Origin: Volvox africanus
Lineage: Eukaryota; Chlorophyta; Chlorophyceae; Chlamydomonadales; Volvocaceae
Direction: 5' to 3'
DNA: 64,000 bases
Assembly (NCBI GenBank): GCA_030268105.1
Contig: BSDZ01000003.1
Coordinates: forward strand, 5,999,001-6,063,000
Shown: positions 32,050-45,294 of the stretch, one piece after another
Numbering within the stretch: the stretch's first letter is position 1
Layout of the letters: each line of letters opens with the position of its first letter
The notes under the pieces: generated by a model
Databases searched by the model: none
Told to the model about the DNA's origin: nothing
The model's input: the letters and a program-made list of their open reading frames with translations, nothing else
Program-made: the position numbers and the translations under genes

Positions 32050-35000
32050 TCATTGGGCTTGCATGGCACGTTTGCGGGCTTCCTCGAGCAGGGGCTTCAT
32101 GTCCTGCGAGAAGTTGCATGCCAGTTCCCATGAGTTGTGCTCGCTGGTATACCCTGTCTACTTGACTAAGTACTCGTGTACTGTCCGCTTACGTCGATGT
32201 CGGCCCACACGACGCGCGCGATAATCTAACACCCGCTCCACATCGTAAAACTTCTGTTTACCAGCGATCCAGGTCTCGGGAACTGGTTCGATCGCTGCGG
32301 GGGCGTTAGTAGGCTCAGGGACGGGTTCCGTACCACGATAAGGACGGACAAGCGATACGTGAAACGTGGGGTGAATGGTCATATCAGCGGGCAATGCAAG
32401 CTCCACAGCCACATTCCCAACCATGCGCACGACAGGATACGGACCAATCCAGCGGGGTAAGAGTTTTCGGGATCCGTCGGCCAAGGAACGCAAGTTCTTG
32501 GTGCTTAGCAACATGAGTTGCCCTTCCGAAAACGTCACATCCTGCTTGAATTTGTTGTAGTACTCTGTCGTTCGTTGCTGCGCCGCATCCAAACACGACT
32601 TCGCGTCTGTGATTCGGGACATAAAAGACTTGGCAAAAAGTTTAGCAGCAGGCACGTTCACTTCCAACTCACGCCACACGAGTAGCGCGGGATAAAACCC
32701 GTAGTTAAGAAAGAACGGACTTTTGCCTGTAGAGCGGTTAACAGCGTTGTTAAGCGCGAATTCTGCCGCAGTTAAATATGTATCCCAAACGAGTGGTGTG
32801 CGACCAGCATAATTGCGCAACATATCACCCAACGTGCGGTTTGTGCGTTCGGTTTGACCATCAGTCTGCGGGTGGTACGCTGTGCTCAGGTTGACACGCA
32901 TGCCAACTAGTTTGCAGAGCGCTTCCCAAAACTTAGACGTGAACTGCCCACCGCGGTCCGAGATCACATTTTTGGGAACCCCGTGTAACCGAACCACATT
33001 GTCGAAAAACAAGCGTGCGGTTTGTTCAGCTGTGCAGGACGATGTGCATGGTGCTAGGTGGACCATCTTAGTCAGGCGATCGACCATTACGAACACCGCA
33101 TCATATCCCCCCTCAGTTTTGGGCAGCGAGACTACGAAGTCCATGGAAACACTTTCCCAAGGCGCATCTGGGACAGGCAACGGTTGCAACAGCCCATAAC
33201 CCTTACCGGACAAAGCCTTATTGCGCTGGCACAGACTGCATGTCTGTACGAAGTTCGCCGCATCGTTAGCCAAACGAGGCCACCATAAGGAATGTTGCAC
33301 CAAGTCGGTCAATCGCTTGCTACCAGGGTGTCCTGCTAACGGGTCCTTGTGGAACCGCGCAAGGATGTCCTAGCGTAGTGCGTCGTCGTTCGGAACGATG
33401 ATTTGCGTAGCTGCACCCTCCGTCCGTAGCCAAAGGCCATTCTGCTTGCGAAGATTTTCTACATTAGCTGGCTCCGAGAACCAGGCATCTGCGTTGTAGG
33501 CAACCTTCAACCGCTCCTCGAGGTCCATCACGATCGGCACCTCCTCGTTATGCGGTTGCACGACGGGCGCTGCCAAAATTGCAGCATGTAGCGACGGATG
33601 TCGACTGAGAGCATCGGCAATATTCAATTTACCAGAAATGTACTCCCAGGTGCAGTCGAACCTAGCTAGGTATTCCATCCACCTAGCCTGACGGCAGTTC
33701 AACGTCGGAACGCTTTGCAAAAACATTAGGGGCTTATGGTCAGTCTTTAAAGTAAACGGGCGTCCCTCGAGGTAACAGCGCCATTCCTTTAAAGCATGCA
33801 GCACTGCCAGAAGCTCCTGTTCCCCGGTGGTGTAACAAATCTCCGCACCAGAAAACTTCTTACTCGTGAAGGCGATCGGTCGCCCTTCCTGTAACAATAC
33901 AGCGCCGCTTCCAAATACTGAGGCATCAGACACTACCTCAACACGAAACGGCAACGAGTAATCAGGGAATGCAAGGGTGACATCTTTGGCAACGGTTCGC
34001 TTGAGCTCTTCGAATGCCCGCTGGCATTGTGATGTCCACGACTCGAGCGAAACGAAAATGCCTTTGCAAGTTAAGTTAGTAAGCGGGGCCGCAATGATGG
34101 AATATTTTTCAATGAACTTTCGGAAATAATTGGTCAAGCCAAGGAACTTACGCAGCTCCGTGAGGTTCTGAGGCGCGGGCCAATCGTGAACCACGGCGAC
34201 CTTCCACGGGTCCATCTTCACACCGGTAGCCGACACAATGTGGCCCAAATATTCCACCTGAGGCTGCGCCCAAAAGCATTTGGCGCGTTTAGCAAACAAT
34301 TGCTCCCGCCTCATAACGTCGAGCACGAGCCGAAGATGCTCCAAGTGCTCCTCGCGCGTCTTAGAATATACCAAGATGTCATCCAGGTAGCAAACAACGA
34401 ACCTGTCGATAAACGGCCTAAACATTCGGTCCATAACCGCCTGAAACGTCGCAGGGGCATTAGTCAAACCAAACGATAGAACCGTATACTCAAAATGACC
34501 GAAGGGCGTCCGAAAAGCGGTTTTCGGGATATCAGAGGCAGCGATGCGGATCTGATTATAGCCCTGTTGCAAGTCAATCGAGGAAAAATAAGCCGAGCCC
34601 TTCAGCTTATCCAACAGGTCGTCAACGCGTGGCAAAGGGTAGCGATTTTTCACCGTACTCGCATTCAACCCCCGGTAATCGATGCACATGCGCAAGGTCC
34701 CATCCTTCTTACCGACAAACAAAATCGGTGCAGAATACGGGGATGTGCTGGGGCGTATCATACCCTTCGCGAGCAAATCCGTCACCTGGCGCTTTACCTC
34801 GTCCAGCTCCAATGGACTCAACCTGTACATTGGCCGGGCCGTAGGCTGCGCTCCAGGCATGAGAGGGATTGTGTGATCAACAGGACGCATAGGTGGTAGG
34901 CCAGGGATATCTTTAAAGACGTCCTCATACTGCGACAGTAGGGCCTCAACCTCAGGATGTGCAGAAATCTGCGCGGTGGTGGCACAACAGCCCACCCGCG

Positions 35001-36111
35001 GCCTCAAAAGCAGTCCATGGGCACCCTTCCATAACAAACGGACGGCCTCCTTACGCCCGACTAGCTCTGGTTCGATTCGCGTGGCCATTGCGGTCACAGC
35101 GAAATTAACCATAGGCACCGCCTCAGTTCCGCCCTCCTTTGGTGTGACACGTTTGAACGACAGGAAAGGTACCTTAATCGACAGAGTACCCTTGCACATA
35201 TGCAGGGTTGCGGTCTCCATGTCGATGCGCGCGCGGTACTGCCGTAATGTCGAAGACCCCATTATGTACGGTGCAGTCTCTGCTAAGCCCTGCAGCACGT
35301 ACGGCCGGGTCACAACACGCAAAGGGCCTATCAATAGGCTAAGGGTAATCCTGCCCACGATGGGATGCTTACCCCCGTCAGCAAGGGTAACCTGTGGACA
35401 ATCAGACGACTCTGGGGACAACCCCAGCGCATTCACCTCTGCGACAGAGATGAAGTCGTCGCTGGCACCGGTGTCAACAAGTGCCTTCAGAGTACGGCCA
35501 TTCAAACCGATCTGAACCACAGGGACACGGTTATCTACGAGCGACTGCCCAGCAGACAACGTCAGTGCACTTAGGGCGGGTCCATAACCTACGGCACCCC
35601 CGTCAGGAGCTTCGTACCAAACGTCAACCGAGTAGGATGTACTTGGCCACGGAGCCAGCATACCCTCCCGATCCACACCATTAAACAAAACGGTGCCCGG
35701 CTCGAACCGGTGGACACGCCGCATACCCCTTAATGATGCCTCTGCCTTGCGCCGACAGAAAGCGGGGAGTAATACACATGCGGCGGTGCCTGGATATTGA
35801 CGCCTACATCTCCTATAAACGGCCAACTGTTCCGACATCTCACGCAGAGACGAGGGGATGAACAAAACCACGTGGTTAGACAGATCGATAGACGACAGGG
35901 GATGGCGAGGTGTAAACAAATTACACAACGGATCGAAGCAGAGAAGTCCCGTGGGTTCGTCAAGTGTGATGCGTCGCGCAATGACTCGCTCGATGTGTCC
36001 AAGTACACAAGGCAACAATGCCTTAACGGCTGGCTGTAAGGATGACCACCGACCACGCGTTAGTTCAGAAATCCCGGGTGGTGCCCCCTCCACAGGAACC
36101 CGGGCAAGCCC
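32050..36111 (-). pseudogene. pol: Family-A Pol of left array unit, two nonsense codons
   Basis: Same domain order as the intact copy at 10061. Frame is open from the Gag TAG through MTase-like domain (IPSS), protease (DTGA), RT (YLDD) and RNase H. At 33370 TAC becomes TAG before the integrase zinc site (DDALR then stop). The integrase with its catalytic residues follows in frame. At 32158 the chromodomain Trp codon TGG becomes TAG (EYLVK then stop). There is no frameshift, so only these two point changes inactivate it. Confidence 0.92.
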
Positions 36112-37746
36112 CTATTTCGGCTGAGGTACAAACGGTGGCAGTAACGGGCAATCCTTCGAAGGATGACTCTCCACGCACCATAGACAAACATTTGCCGCTT
36201 TCCGACGTTCGAACTCGGAATGATTGCAATTCCATTTTGGCATAAACGAGTCATCCGTGCGAGTCCGCTTCGCATTGGGGTCAGAGCGCTGTGCGGCTGC
36301 CGACGACGGCGCACCACCACGTTTCCTGCTCTTAGCCGGGTCCGAGCTCGGACCTGCTCCTCCTGACCCACGGACACCCGAGCTAGCGCCCCCGCGTGCC
36401 TGGCGTTGCCGGTTGCTACGTCGCGTCGCGGCAGTAGGCGTGGGGCGGGTCGCTCCGAGTTCCTGGTCGAGAGCTACAGCTTCCCCAGGCGGATCCTGCA
36501 CTTGCACGGCATTTGCACGAGGGACAGACTTGACTTCTTCCTCACCGGCAAGGAGTCGTATCTCCGTACCCTTAGCAAAAGTGACCAAGGCATCATACGA
36601 CTTGATCGGCACCCCAGCCAAGTCAGTAGCGCACCATTTAGCCAAAAGTTTCGTTAGGCCTTGCTTAAACCAAAAGACACGCTCGGTTTCAGTGAGATCA
36701 GCAATGGGGGTCACAAGTGCTTCAAAGTGTGACTGGTACGCAGGTACATTTTCACCCCGACGCATGTGGTAGCTACCGGCTGCCAAAACCTTACGAGCCT
36801 CCACATCACGTGCCTGAACCTCAGTAGCGAGCCGTGCGAGCAAAGCGGTGATCATCTCGTCAAAAGTATAGTCACCCTGGGCGGTGGTCCATTCGCGATA
36901 CCAGTCCTTCGCTGAGCCCTCGAGGGTGTTACCAACGAAGAGACACCTGATACCATCATTATCACCACCATGAACAGCCTGGAGATACTTTTTAGCGTCA
37001 CGCACGTACGCACGAGTTGTATCGGCTATGCTATGTCCTGCTGTCTTTTCAGTTAGCGAGATATTGAGCCTAGGAACGGGCATTGACAATCTCATCACCT
37101 CAGGGATGTCATCATGCCCTCGAGCTTGAGGTAATGGCAGAACCCTTGGTCCAGCAGTGTTGTCCATATTGGTGTTAACTGCTGAATGCGGCACAATTAA
37201 GTGAGCAGGGGTCTGAAGGAAAAGGGGCTCTTGAGTGGCTTGCGTGCCAACAGTCTCAAGACCTCTATCAGGAGCTCTAGCAGCCACAACAAAATCGGGT
37301 TGGCTAGCTAGGCTAGTGTGCGGCGTATCGTCGTGTTCCGCGGACATGGAGCACGAAGCGTTACCCAAGGTTTGCGTAATAGAAGCCGACTTCTATCGCA
37401 AAGGCAAGAGTACAAAGCGATTCGGTGAGCCTACCGACAGTACTCTTGAGAAGATTCAGTAAACTCAGCAAGTACTTGCCCAGCTGAGTCCTGATCTCCG
37501 TAGTTTGGGCAATGAGAGTCGCCAAATGGTCCGGACGAAAGCCGGTCTCAGTCGCCGCGGCAAGCAATGCCGGTGCACTGAGATTACCTGCGACTCAGAG
37601 GGTACACTTACACAACAAGTGCAGCAATCTAAGTAAAAGGAATTAAACAATTACAAACCGGAAGCGGCGGCGTCCAAAACGGCGCGGCCTAGGTCTTCGG
37701 CAAAAGTATCTAGCGGTCCTCGTGGTTCGTCGCTGGAACTCGCCAT
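36112..37746 (-). CDS. gag: Family-A Gag of left array unit
   Basis: Open frame from 37368 (MGNASCSMSAEHDD) to TAG at 36112, so it has a few extra N-terminal residues compared with other copies. The upstream predicted exon starts at 37746 (ATG on minus). The capsid-type domain is present; the knuckle reads CLWCVESHPSKDC. Some residues differ from other copies (EKTAGHS, REWTTAQGDY), making it the most diverged family-A Gag in the window. The primer-binding site beyond it (GAACCTGTCTCGATACCA read on plus, 37793-37810) is the best preserved. Confidence 0.85.
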
Positions 37747-37813
37747 AGAAAGAGCCTACTTCCGATTAGACAAAGAGAGACAGTTAGGCAACGAACCTGT
37801 CTCGATACCAAAT

Positions 37814-38412
37814 TGTTGTACCTCTCCTTTGTGTTTGCTCATCAGTATCTGCGCGTCTGAAGACTTGCGACACCAATGCGCGAGCACTTGCAAGTACAGC
37901 AAGGCAAGCGCGAGCAAACAGAGACAGCGGAAGACTTCAAACAAGAAGAGATATAACTTACAGTCTTACAGATCGGTGCGGTGCAATGGACGCAATCGCC
38001 GTCAGCGCCGGAAGCAAGCAATCATCACGCGGCGGTGTATAGCGAAGTTTAGGCTTAGCTCGGGCTAAGTAGAATAGCGTATATCAATAATAATGTAGAA
38101 CACACGAGTGTTCTCCGGTGTCGAATATCTTATCTTGCTTAGCCGTCCTCGCATCTGTTATACTCGTAGCATCGTGATGCCGTACGATTCACACTAGGAG
38201 GCCGATCCTAAGTGTGACAACCCTACTGCGGATTTGCCATGATGCGATGTCGCGATGGATAATGACAACATGCCAAATGCATATATAAATGTACACGAAT
38301 ACATTTATATCATGCAGATTCATTCATACGCAATGTGTTCATCTCAATAGCACTTCGCCTTGTAGGATCACATCGACCTACGCATCGGCGGGAAACTAAC
38401 CGTAGCACAACA
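37814..38412 (-). repeat. Hybrid, internally deleted family-A LTR
   Basis: 599 bp. Its left part shares CTCTCCT, GCGCGTCTGAAG and TTCAAACAAGAAGAG with the LTR at 31159. Its right part shares the GGGAAACTAACC end with the LTR at 44094. The switch is at GCG (38228-38230), where about 225 bp normally present are missing. This looks like a recombination or end-joining junction with 3-4 bp of microhomology. Confidence 0.85.
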
Positions 38413-38471
38413 ATTATCCCCCCTCGCGTATGCAGCGTCCTCGCTGCATCATACAGCATCGACTGCAGGGG

Positions 38472-41400
38472 TCATTGGGCTTGCGTGGCACGTTTGCAGG
38501 CTTCTTCGAGCAGGGGTTTCATGTCCTGTGAGAAGTTGCGTGCCGGTTCCCATGAGTTGTGCTCGTCGGTATACCCTGTCCACTTAACCAAGTACTCGTG
38601 TACTGTCCGCTTACGTCGGTGTCGGCCCACACGACGCGCGCGATAATCTAACACCCGCTCCACATCGTAAAACTTCTGTTTACCAGCGATCCAGGTCTCG
38701 GGAACTGGTTCGATCGCTGCGGGGGCGTTAGCAGGCTCAGGGACGGGTTCCGTACTACGATACGGACGAACAAGCGATACGTGAAACGTGGGGTGAATGG
38801 TCATATCAGTGGGCAATGCAAGCTCCACAGCCACATTCCCAACCATGCACATGACAGGATACGGACCAATCCAGCGGGGTAAGAGTTTTCGGGATCCGTC
38901 GGCCAAGGAACGCAAGTTCTTGGTACTTAGCAACACGAGTTGCCCTTCCGAAAACGTCACATCCTGCTTGGATATGTTGTAGTATTCCGTCGTTCGTTGC
39001 TGCGCCGCGTCCAAACACGACTTCGCGTCTGTGATTCGGGACATAAAAGACTTGGCAAAAAGTTTAGCAGCAGGCACGTTCACTTCCAACTCACGCCACA
39101 CGGGTAGCGCGGGATGAAATCTGTAGTTAAGAAAGAACGGACTTTTGCCTGTAGAGCGGTTAACAGCGTTGTTAAGCGCGAATTCTGCCGCAGTTAAATA
39201 TGTATCCCAAACAAGTGGTGTGCGACCAGCATAATTGCGCAACATATCACCCAACGTGCGGTTTGTGCGTTCGGTTTGACCATCAGTCTGCGGGTGGTAC
39301 GCTGTGCTCAGGTTGACACGCATGCCAACTAGTTTGCAGAGTGCTTCCCAAAACTTAGACGTAAACTGTCCACCGCGGTCCGAGATCACATTTTTGGGAA
39401 CCCCGTGTAACCGAACCACATTATCGAAAAACAAACGTGCGGTTTGCTCAGCCGTGCAGGATGATGTGCATGGTGCTAGGTCAGACGATCGACCATTACG
39501 AACACCGCATCGTATCCCCCCTCAGTTTTGGGCAGCGAGACTACGAAGTCCATGGAAACACTTTCCCAAGGCGCATCCGGGACAGGCAACGGTTGCAACA
39601 ACCCATGGCCCTTACCGGACAAAGCCTTATTGCGCTGGCACAGACTGCATGTCTGGACGAAGTTCGCCGCATCCTTAGCCAAACGAGGCCACCAAAAGGA
39701 ACGTTGCACCAAGTCGATCAATCGCTTGCTACCAGGGTGTCCTGCTAACGGGTCCTCGTGGAACCGCGCAAGGATGTCGTAGCGTAGCGCGTCGTCGTTC
39801 GGAACGACGATTTGCGTAGCTGCACCCTCCGTCCGTAGCCAAAGGCCATTCTGCTTGCGAAGATTTTCTACATTAGCCGGGTCCGCGAACCAGGCGTCTG
39901 CGTTGTAGGCAACCTTCAACCGCTCCGCAAGGTCCGTCGCGATCGGTACCTCCTCGCTACGCGGCCGCACGACGGGCGCTGCCAAAATTGCAGCGTGTAG
40001 CGACGGATGTCGACTGAGAGCATCGGCAATATTCAATTTACCAAAAATATACTCCCAGGTGCAGTTGAACCTAGCTAGGTATTCCATCCACCTAGCCTGA
40101 CGGCGGTTCAACGTCGGAACGCTTTGCAAAAACGTTAGGGGCTTGTGGTCAGTCTTTAAAGTAAACGGGCGTCCCTCGAGGTAACAGCGCCATTCCTTTA
40201 AAGCATGCAGCACGGCCAGAAGCTCCTGTTCCCCGGTGGTGTAGCGAATCTCCGCACCAGAAAACTTCTTACTCGTGAAGGCGATCGGTCGCCCTTCCTG
40301 TAACAATACAGCGCCGCTTCCAAATATTGAGGCATCAGACACTACCTCAACACGAAATGGCAACGACTATCAGGGAAAGCAAGGGTGACATCTTCGGCAA
40401 CGATTCGCTTGAGCTCTTCGAATGCCCGCTGGCATTGCGACGTCCACGACTCGAGCGAAACGAAAACGCCTTTGCGAGTTAAGTTAGTAAGCGGGGCCGC
40501 AATGATGGAATATTTTTCAATGAACTTTCGGAAATAATTGGTCAAGCCAAGGAACTTACGCAGCTCCGTGAGGTTCTGAGGCGCGGGCCAATCGCGAACC
40601 ACGGCGACCTTCCGCGGGTCCATCTTCACACCGGTAGCCGACACAATGTGGCCCAAATATTCCACCTGAGGCTGCGCCCAAAAGCATTTGGCGTGTTTAG
40701 CAAACAATTGCTCCCGCCTCATAACATCGAGCACGAGCCGAAGATGCTCCAAGTGCTCCTCGCGCGTCTTAGAATATACCAAGATGTCATCCAGGTAGCA
40801 AACAACGAACCTGTCGATAAACGGCCTAAACATTCGGTCCATGACCGCCTGAAACGTCGCAGGGGCATTAGTCAAACAAAACGATAGGACCGTATACTCA
40901 AAATGACCGAAGGGCGTCCGAAAAGCGGTTTTCGGGATATCAGAGGCAGCGATGCGAATCTGATTATAGCCCTGTTGCAAGTCAATTGAGGAAAAATAAG
41001 CCGAGCCCTTCAGCTTATCCAACAGGTCGTCAACGCGTGGCAAAGGGTAGCGATTTTTCACCGTACTCGCATTCAACCCCCGGTAATCAATGCACATGCG
41101 CAAGGTCCCATCCTTCTTACCGACAAACAAAATCGGTGCAGAATACGGGGATGTGCTGGGGCGTATCATACCCTTTGCGAGCAAATCCGTCACCTGGCGC
41201 TTTACCTCGTCCAGCTCCAATGGACTCAACCTGTACATTGGCCGGGCCGTAGGCTGCGCTCCAGGCACGAGAGGGATTGTGTGATCAACAGGACGCATAG
41301 GTGGTAGGCCAGGGACATCTTTAAAGACGTCCTCATACTGCGACAGTAGGGCCTCAACCTCAGGATGCGGAGAAATCTGCGCGGTGGTGACATAACAGCT

Positions 41401-42381
41401 CACCCGCGGCCTTAAAAACAGTCCGTGGGCACCCTTCCGTAACAAACGGACGGCCTCCTTACGCCCGACTAGCTCTGGTTCGATTCGCGTGGCCATTGCG
41501 GTCACAGCGAAATTAACCATAGGCACCGCCTCATTTTCGCCCTCCTTTGGTGTGACATGTTCGAACGACAGGAAAGGTACCTTAATCGACAGAGTACCCT
41601 TGCACATATGCAGGGTTGCGGTCTCCATGTCGATGCGCGCGCGGTACTGTCGTAATGTCGACGACCCCATTATGTACGGTGCAGTCTCTGCTAAGCCCTG
41701 CAGCACGTACGGCCGGGTCACAACACGCAAAGGGCCTATCGATAGGCTAAGGGTAATCCTGCCCACGATGGGATGCTTACCCCCGTCAGCAAGGGTAACC
41801 TGTGGACAATCAGACGACTCTGGGGACAACATCTGTGCACTTAAGGCGGGTCCGTAACCAACGGCACCCCCATCAGGAGCTTCGTACCAAACGTCAACCG
41901 AGTAGGATAGGTGTGGCCACGGAGCCAGCGTACCCTCCCGATCCACACCATTAAACAAAACGGTGCCCGGCTCGAACCGGTGGACATGCCGCATACCCCT
42001 TAATGATGCCTCTGCCTTGCGCCGACAGAAAGCGGGGAGTAATACACATGCGGCGGTGCCTGGATATTGACGCCTACACCTCCTGTATATGGCCAACTGT
42101 TCCGACATCTCACGCAGAGACGAGGGGATGAACAAAACCACGTGGTTAGACAGATCGATAGACGACAGGGGATGGCGAGGTGTAAACAAATTACACAACG
42201 GGTCGAAGCAGAGAAGTCCCGTGCGTCCGTCAAGCGTGATGCGTCGCGCAATGACTCGCTCGATGTGTCCAAGTACGCAAGGCAACAATGCCTTAACGGC
42301 TGGCTGTAAGGATGACCACCGACCACGCGTTAGTTCAGAAATCCCAGGTGGTGCCCCCTCCGCAGGAACCCGGGCAAGCCC
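38472..42381 (-). pseudogene. pol: Family-A Pol of right array unit, protease deleted
   Basis: Frame open from the Gag TAG, MTase-like domain present. At 41826-41832 an in-frame loss of about 138 bp removes the retropepsin DTGA active site, so the text jumps from GYGPALSAQ to [12 protein letters not shown] with YLDD follows. At 40363 a one-base loss in RNase H (FPDSRCHF instead of FPDYSLPF) shifts the frame. At 39475-39476 a loss of about 13 bp (after MVDRLT) shifts it again inside the integrase. Chromodomain is complete at the end. Three lesions make it non-autonomous. Confidence 0.92.
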
Positions 42382-44016
42382 CTATTTCGGCTGAGGTACA
42401 AACGGCGGCATTAGAGGGCAATCCTTCGTGGAATGGCTCTCCGCACACCGTAGACAAACGTTGGCCAATTTCCGACGCTCGAATTCGGAACGATTGCAAT
42501 TCCATTTTGGCATATACGTGTCGTCCGTGCGAGTCCGCTTCGCATTGGGGTCGGAACGCTGTGCGGCTGCCGTCGACGGCGCACCACCACGCTTCCTGTT
42601 TTTAGCTGGGTCCGAGCTCGGACCTGCTCCTCCTGACCCACGGACACCCGAGCTAGCGCCCCCGCGCGCCTGGCGTTGCCGGTTGCTGCATCGCGTCGCG
42701 GCAGTAGGCGTGGGGCGGGTCGCTCCGAGTTCCTGGTCGAGAGCTACAGCTTCCCCAAGCGGATCCTGCACTTGCACGGCATTTGCACGAGGGACAGACT
42801 TGACTTCTTCCTCACCGGCAAGGAGTCGTATCTCCGTACCCTTAGCAAAAGTGACCAAAGCATCATACGACTTGTTCTGCGCTCCAAGCAAGTCAGTAGC
42901 GCACCATTTAGCCAAAAGTTTCGTCAGGCCTCGCCTAAACCAAAAGACACGCTCGGATTCAGTGAGGTCAGCAATGGGAGTCACAAGTGCTTCGAAGCGT
43001 GACTGGTACGCAGGTACATTTTCATCCCGACGCATGTGGTAGCTACCGGCTGCCAAAACCTTACGAGCTTCAACATCGCGTGCTTGAACCTCAGTAGCGA
43101 ATCGTGCGAGCAAAGCGGTGATCATCTCGTCAAAAGTATAGTCACCCTGGGCGTTGGTCCAATTGCGATACCAGTCCTTCGCTGAGCCCTCGAGGGTGTT
43201 ACCAACGAAGAGACACCTGATACCGTCATTATCGCCACCATGAACAGCCTGGAGATACTTTTTAGCGTCACGCACGTACGCACGAGTTGCATCGGCTATG
43301 CTATGCCCTGGTGTCTTGTCGGTCAGCGAAATATTGAGCCTAGGAACGGGAATCGACAATCTCATCACCTCAGGGATGTCATCATGCCCTCGAGCTTGAG
43401 GTAATGGCAGAACCCTTGGTCCAGCAGTGTTGTCCATATTAGTGTTCACTGCTGAATGCGGCACAATTAAGTGAGCAGGGGTCTGAAGGAAAAGGGGCTC
43501 TTGAGTGGCTCGCGCGCCAACAGTCTCAAGACCTCTATCCGGTGCTCTAGCGGCCACAACAAAATCGGGTTGGCTAGCTAGGCTAGTGTGAGGCGTATCG
43601 TCGTGTTCCACGGACATGGAGCACGAAACGATACCCTAGGTTTGCGTAATAGAAGCCGACTTCTATCGCAAAGGCAAGAGTACAAAGTGATTCGGTGAGC
43701 CTACCGACAGTACTCTTGAGAAGATTCAGTAAACTCAGCAAGTACTTGCCCAGCTGAGTCCTGATCTCCGTAGTTTGGGCAATGAGAGTCGCCAAATGGT
43801 CCGGACGAAAGCCGGTCTCAGTCGCCGCGGCAAGCAATGCCGGTGCACTGAGATTACCTGCGACTCAGAGCGTACACTTACACAACAAGTGCAGCGATCT
43901 AAGCAAAAGGAATTAAACAATTACAAACCGGAAGCGGCGGCGTCCAAAACGGCGCGGCCTAGGTCTTCGGCAAAAGTATCTAGCGGTCCTCGTGGTTCGT
44001 CGCTGGAACTCGCCAT
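42382..44016 (-). CDS. gag: Family-A Gag of right array unit
   Basis: 411-residue open frame starting at 43617 (MSVEHDDTPHTS) with capsid-type domain, basic linker and knuckle CLRCAESHSTKDC, ending in TAG. The upstream predicted exon begins at 44016 on the minus strand. Its sequence is close to the Gag at 46186 (shared KSYDALVTFAKGTE and ATRPTPTAATR), consistent with a recent common source. Confidence 0.87.
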
Positions 44017-44093
44017 AGAAAGAACCTACTTCCGATTAGACAAAGAGAGACAGTTAGGCAACGAAACTGTCTCGATACCAAATTGTTGTACCT

Positions 44094-44906
44094 CTCGTTC
44101 GCGTTTGCTCATAAGTATCTGCACGTCTGGAGACTTCGACACCGATGCCCGAGCACTTGCAAGTACAGCAAGGCAAGCGCGAGCAAACAGAGACAGCGGA
44201 AGACTTCAAGACGAAGAGAGATATAACTTACAGTCTTACAGATCGGAACGATGCAATGGACGAAATCGCCGTCAGCGCCGGAAGCAAGCAATCATCACGC
44301 GGCGGTGATTAGCGAAGTTCAGGCTTAGCTCGGGCTAAGTAGAATAGCGTATAGCAATAGTAATATAGAACACACGAGTGTTCTCCGGTATCGAATGTCT
44401 TATCTTGCTTAGCCGTCCTCGCATCTGTTATACTCGCAGCATCGCAATGCCGTACGATTCACATCAGGAGGCCGATCCTAGATGTGACAACCCTACTGCG
44501 TCTAGGCGATGTCTACGCATAACAACGTATAAGCCTTTCCGGCATTCGCATGATGCAAGGGTCCGGATAACGATATCCGGTTGCAGGGCATGCATCGCGA
44601 CGAGTGCGGCGCTCTCAACGTGTGCTTTAATGAAGTAATACTATATCAGATAATATTACTTATCGTTTCGTAGCACGAGCATAATGCGCACTTCCATGCT
44701 TTGGGCTTTCATGCATGCTAGGCGGATTTGCCATGATGCGATGTCGCGATGGATAATGACAACATGCCAAATGCATATATAAATGTACACGAATACATTT
44801 ATATCATGCAGATTCATTCATATGCAATGTGTTCATCTCAATAGCACTTCGCCTTGTAGGATCACATCGACCTACGCATCGGCGGGAAACTAACCGTAGC
44901 ACAACA
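44094..44906 (-). repeat. Family-A 5' LTR of right array unit
   Basis: 813 bp, TGTTGTACCTCTCG...CGTAGCACAACA. The right flank is CATTG (44907-44911) in the family-C protease. Confidence 0.92.
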
Positions 44907-45294
44907 CATTGTGGCTTTTCGTTTTCCTAACCAGTCATTAGCCAGGATAATATCAACACCTGGGACATCTTGCTTTAGAACAAGGAGTTTGACTGTGTCG
45001 TGGAACTTGTCAATTTGAAGGTTGGTAACAACTGAGCCCTCAATCAGTTCTGTGTTGCCATTAGCCACTTTAACTGAGCTGGTAAGTGTGGGTTTGAGAG
45101 CAAGGGCCATTTTCGTAACGGCTGTTAGGGATATAAACCCGTCTGCGGTACCTTTACAATTGGCACCGGAATCGGCCAAGACTTTGCAGGCCGTTTGGCA
45201 CAGTTGAGCATCAAAGATCATAGAAGGTGTAGAACCAACTATGGAGTTCAAGTGCACGGTAGTGGACGGTCGGTCATAGCTGGAGAGGCCATGG
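44907..45294 (-). pseudogene. Family-C retropepsin fragment
   Basis: Reading on minus: a short leader, then an aspartic protease with VLADSGANCKGTADGFISL, KVANGNTELIEGSV and DIILANDWLGK, the latter typical of the C-terminal half of a retropepsin. The active site is DSGA, followed by an insertion (NCKG) absent from A and B. It is bounded by family-A LTRs on both sides. The CATGG duplication at 45290-45294 and 52509-52513 shows that it was continuous with the family-C domain at 52509-52999. Across that join the frames do not match, so there is a frameshift. RT and the rest of Pol are missing on the left. Confidence 0.8.

Larger units (their letters stand above)
31159..44906 (-). mobile_element. 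Tandem family-A array: LTR-internal-LTR-internal-LTR
   Basis: Three LTRs (31159-31991, 37814-38412, 44094-44906) enclose two internal regions in the same minus orientation. Outer flanks differ (CATGG in family B; CATTG in family C), so two separate insertions were joined. The middle LTR is a hybrid: its left part matches the left LTR and its right part the right LTR. Confidence 0.85.
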
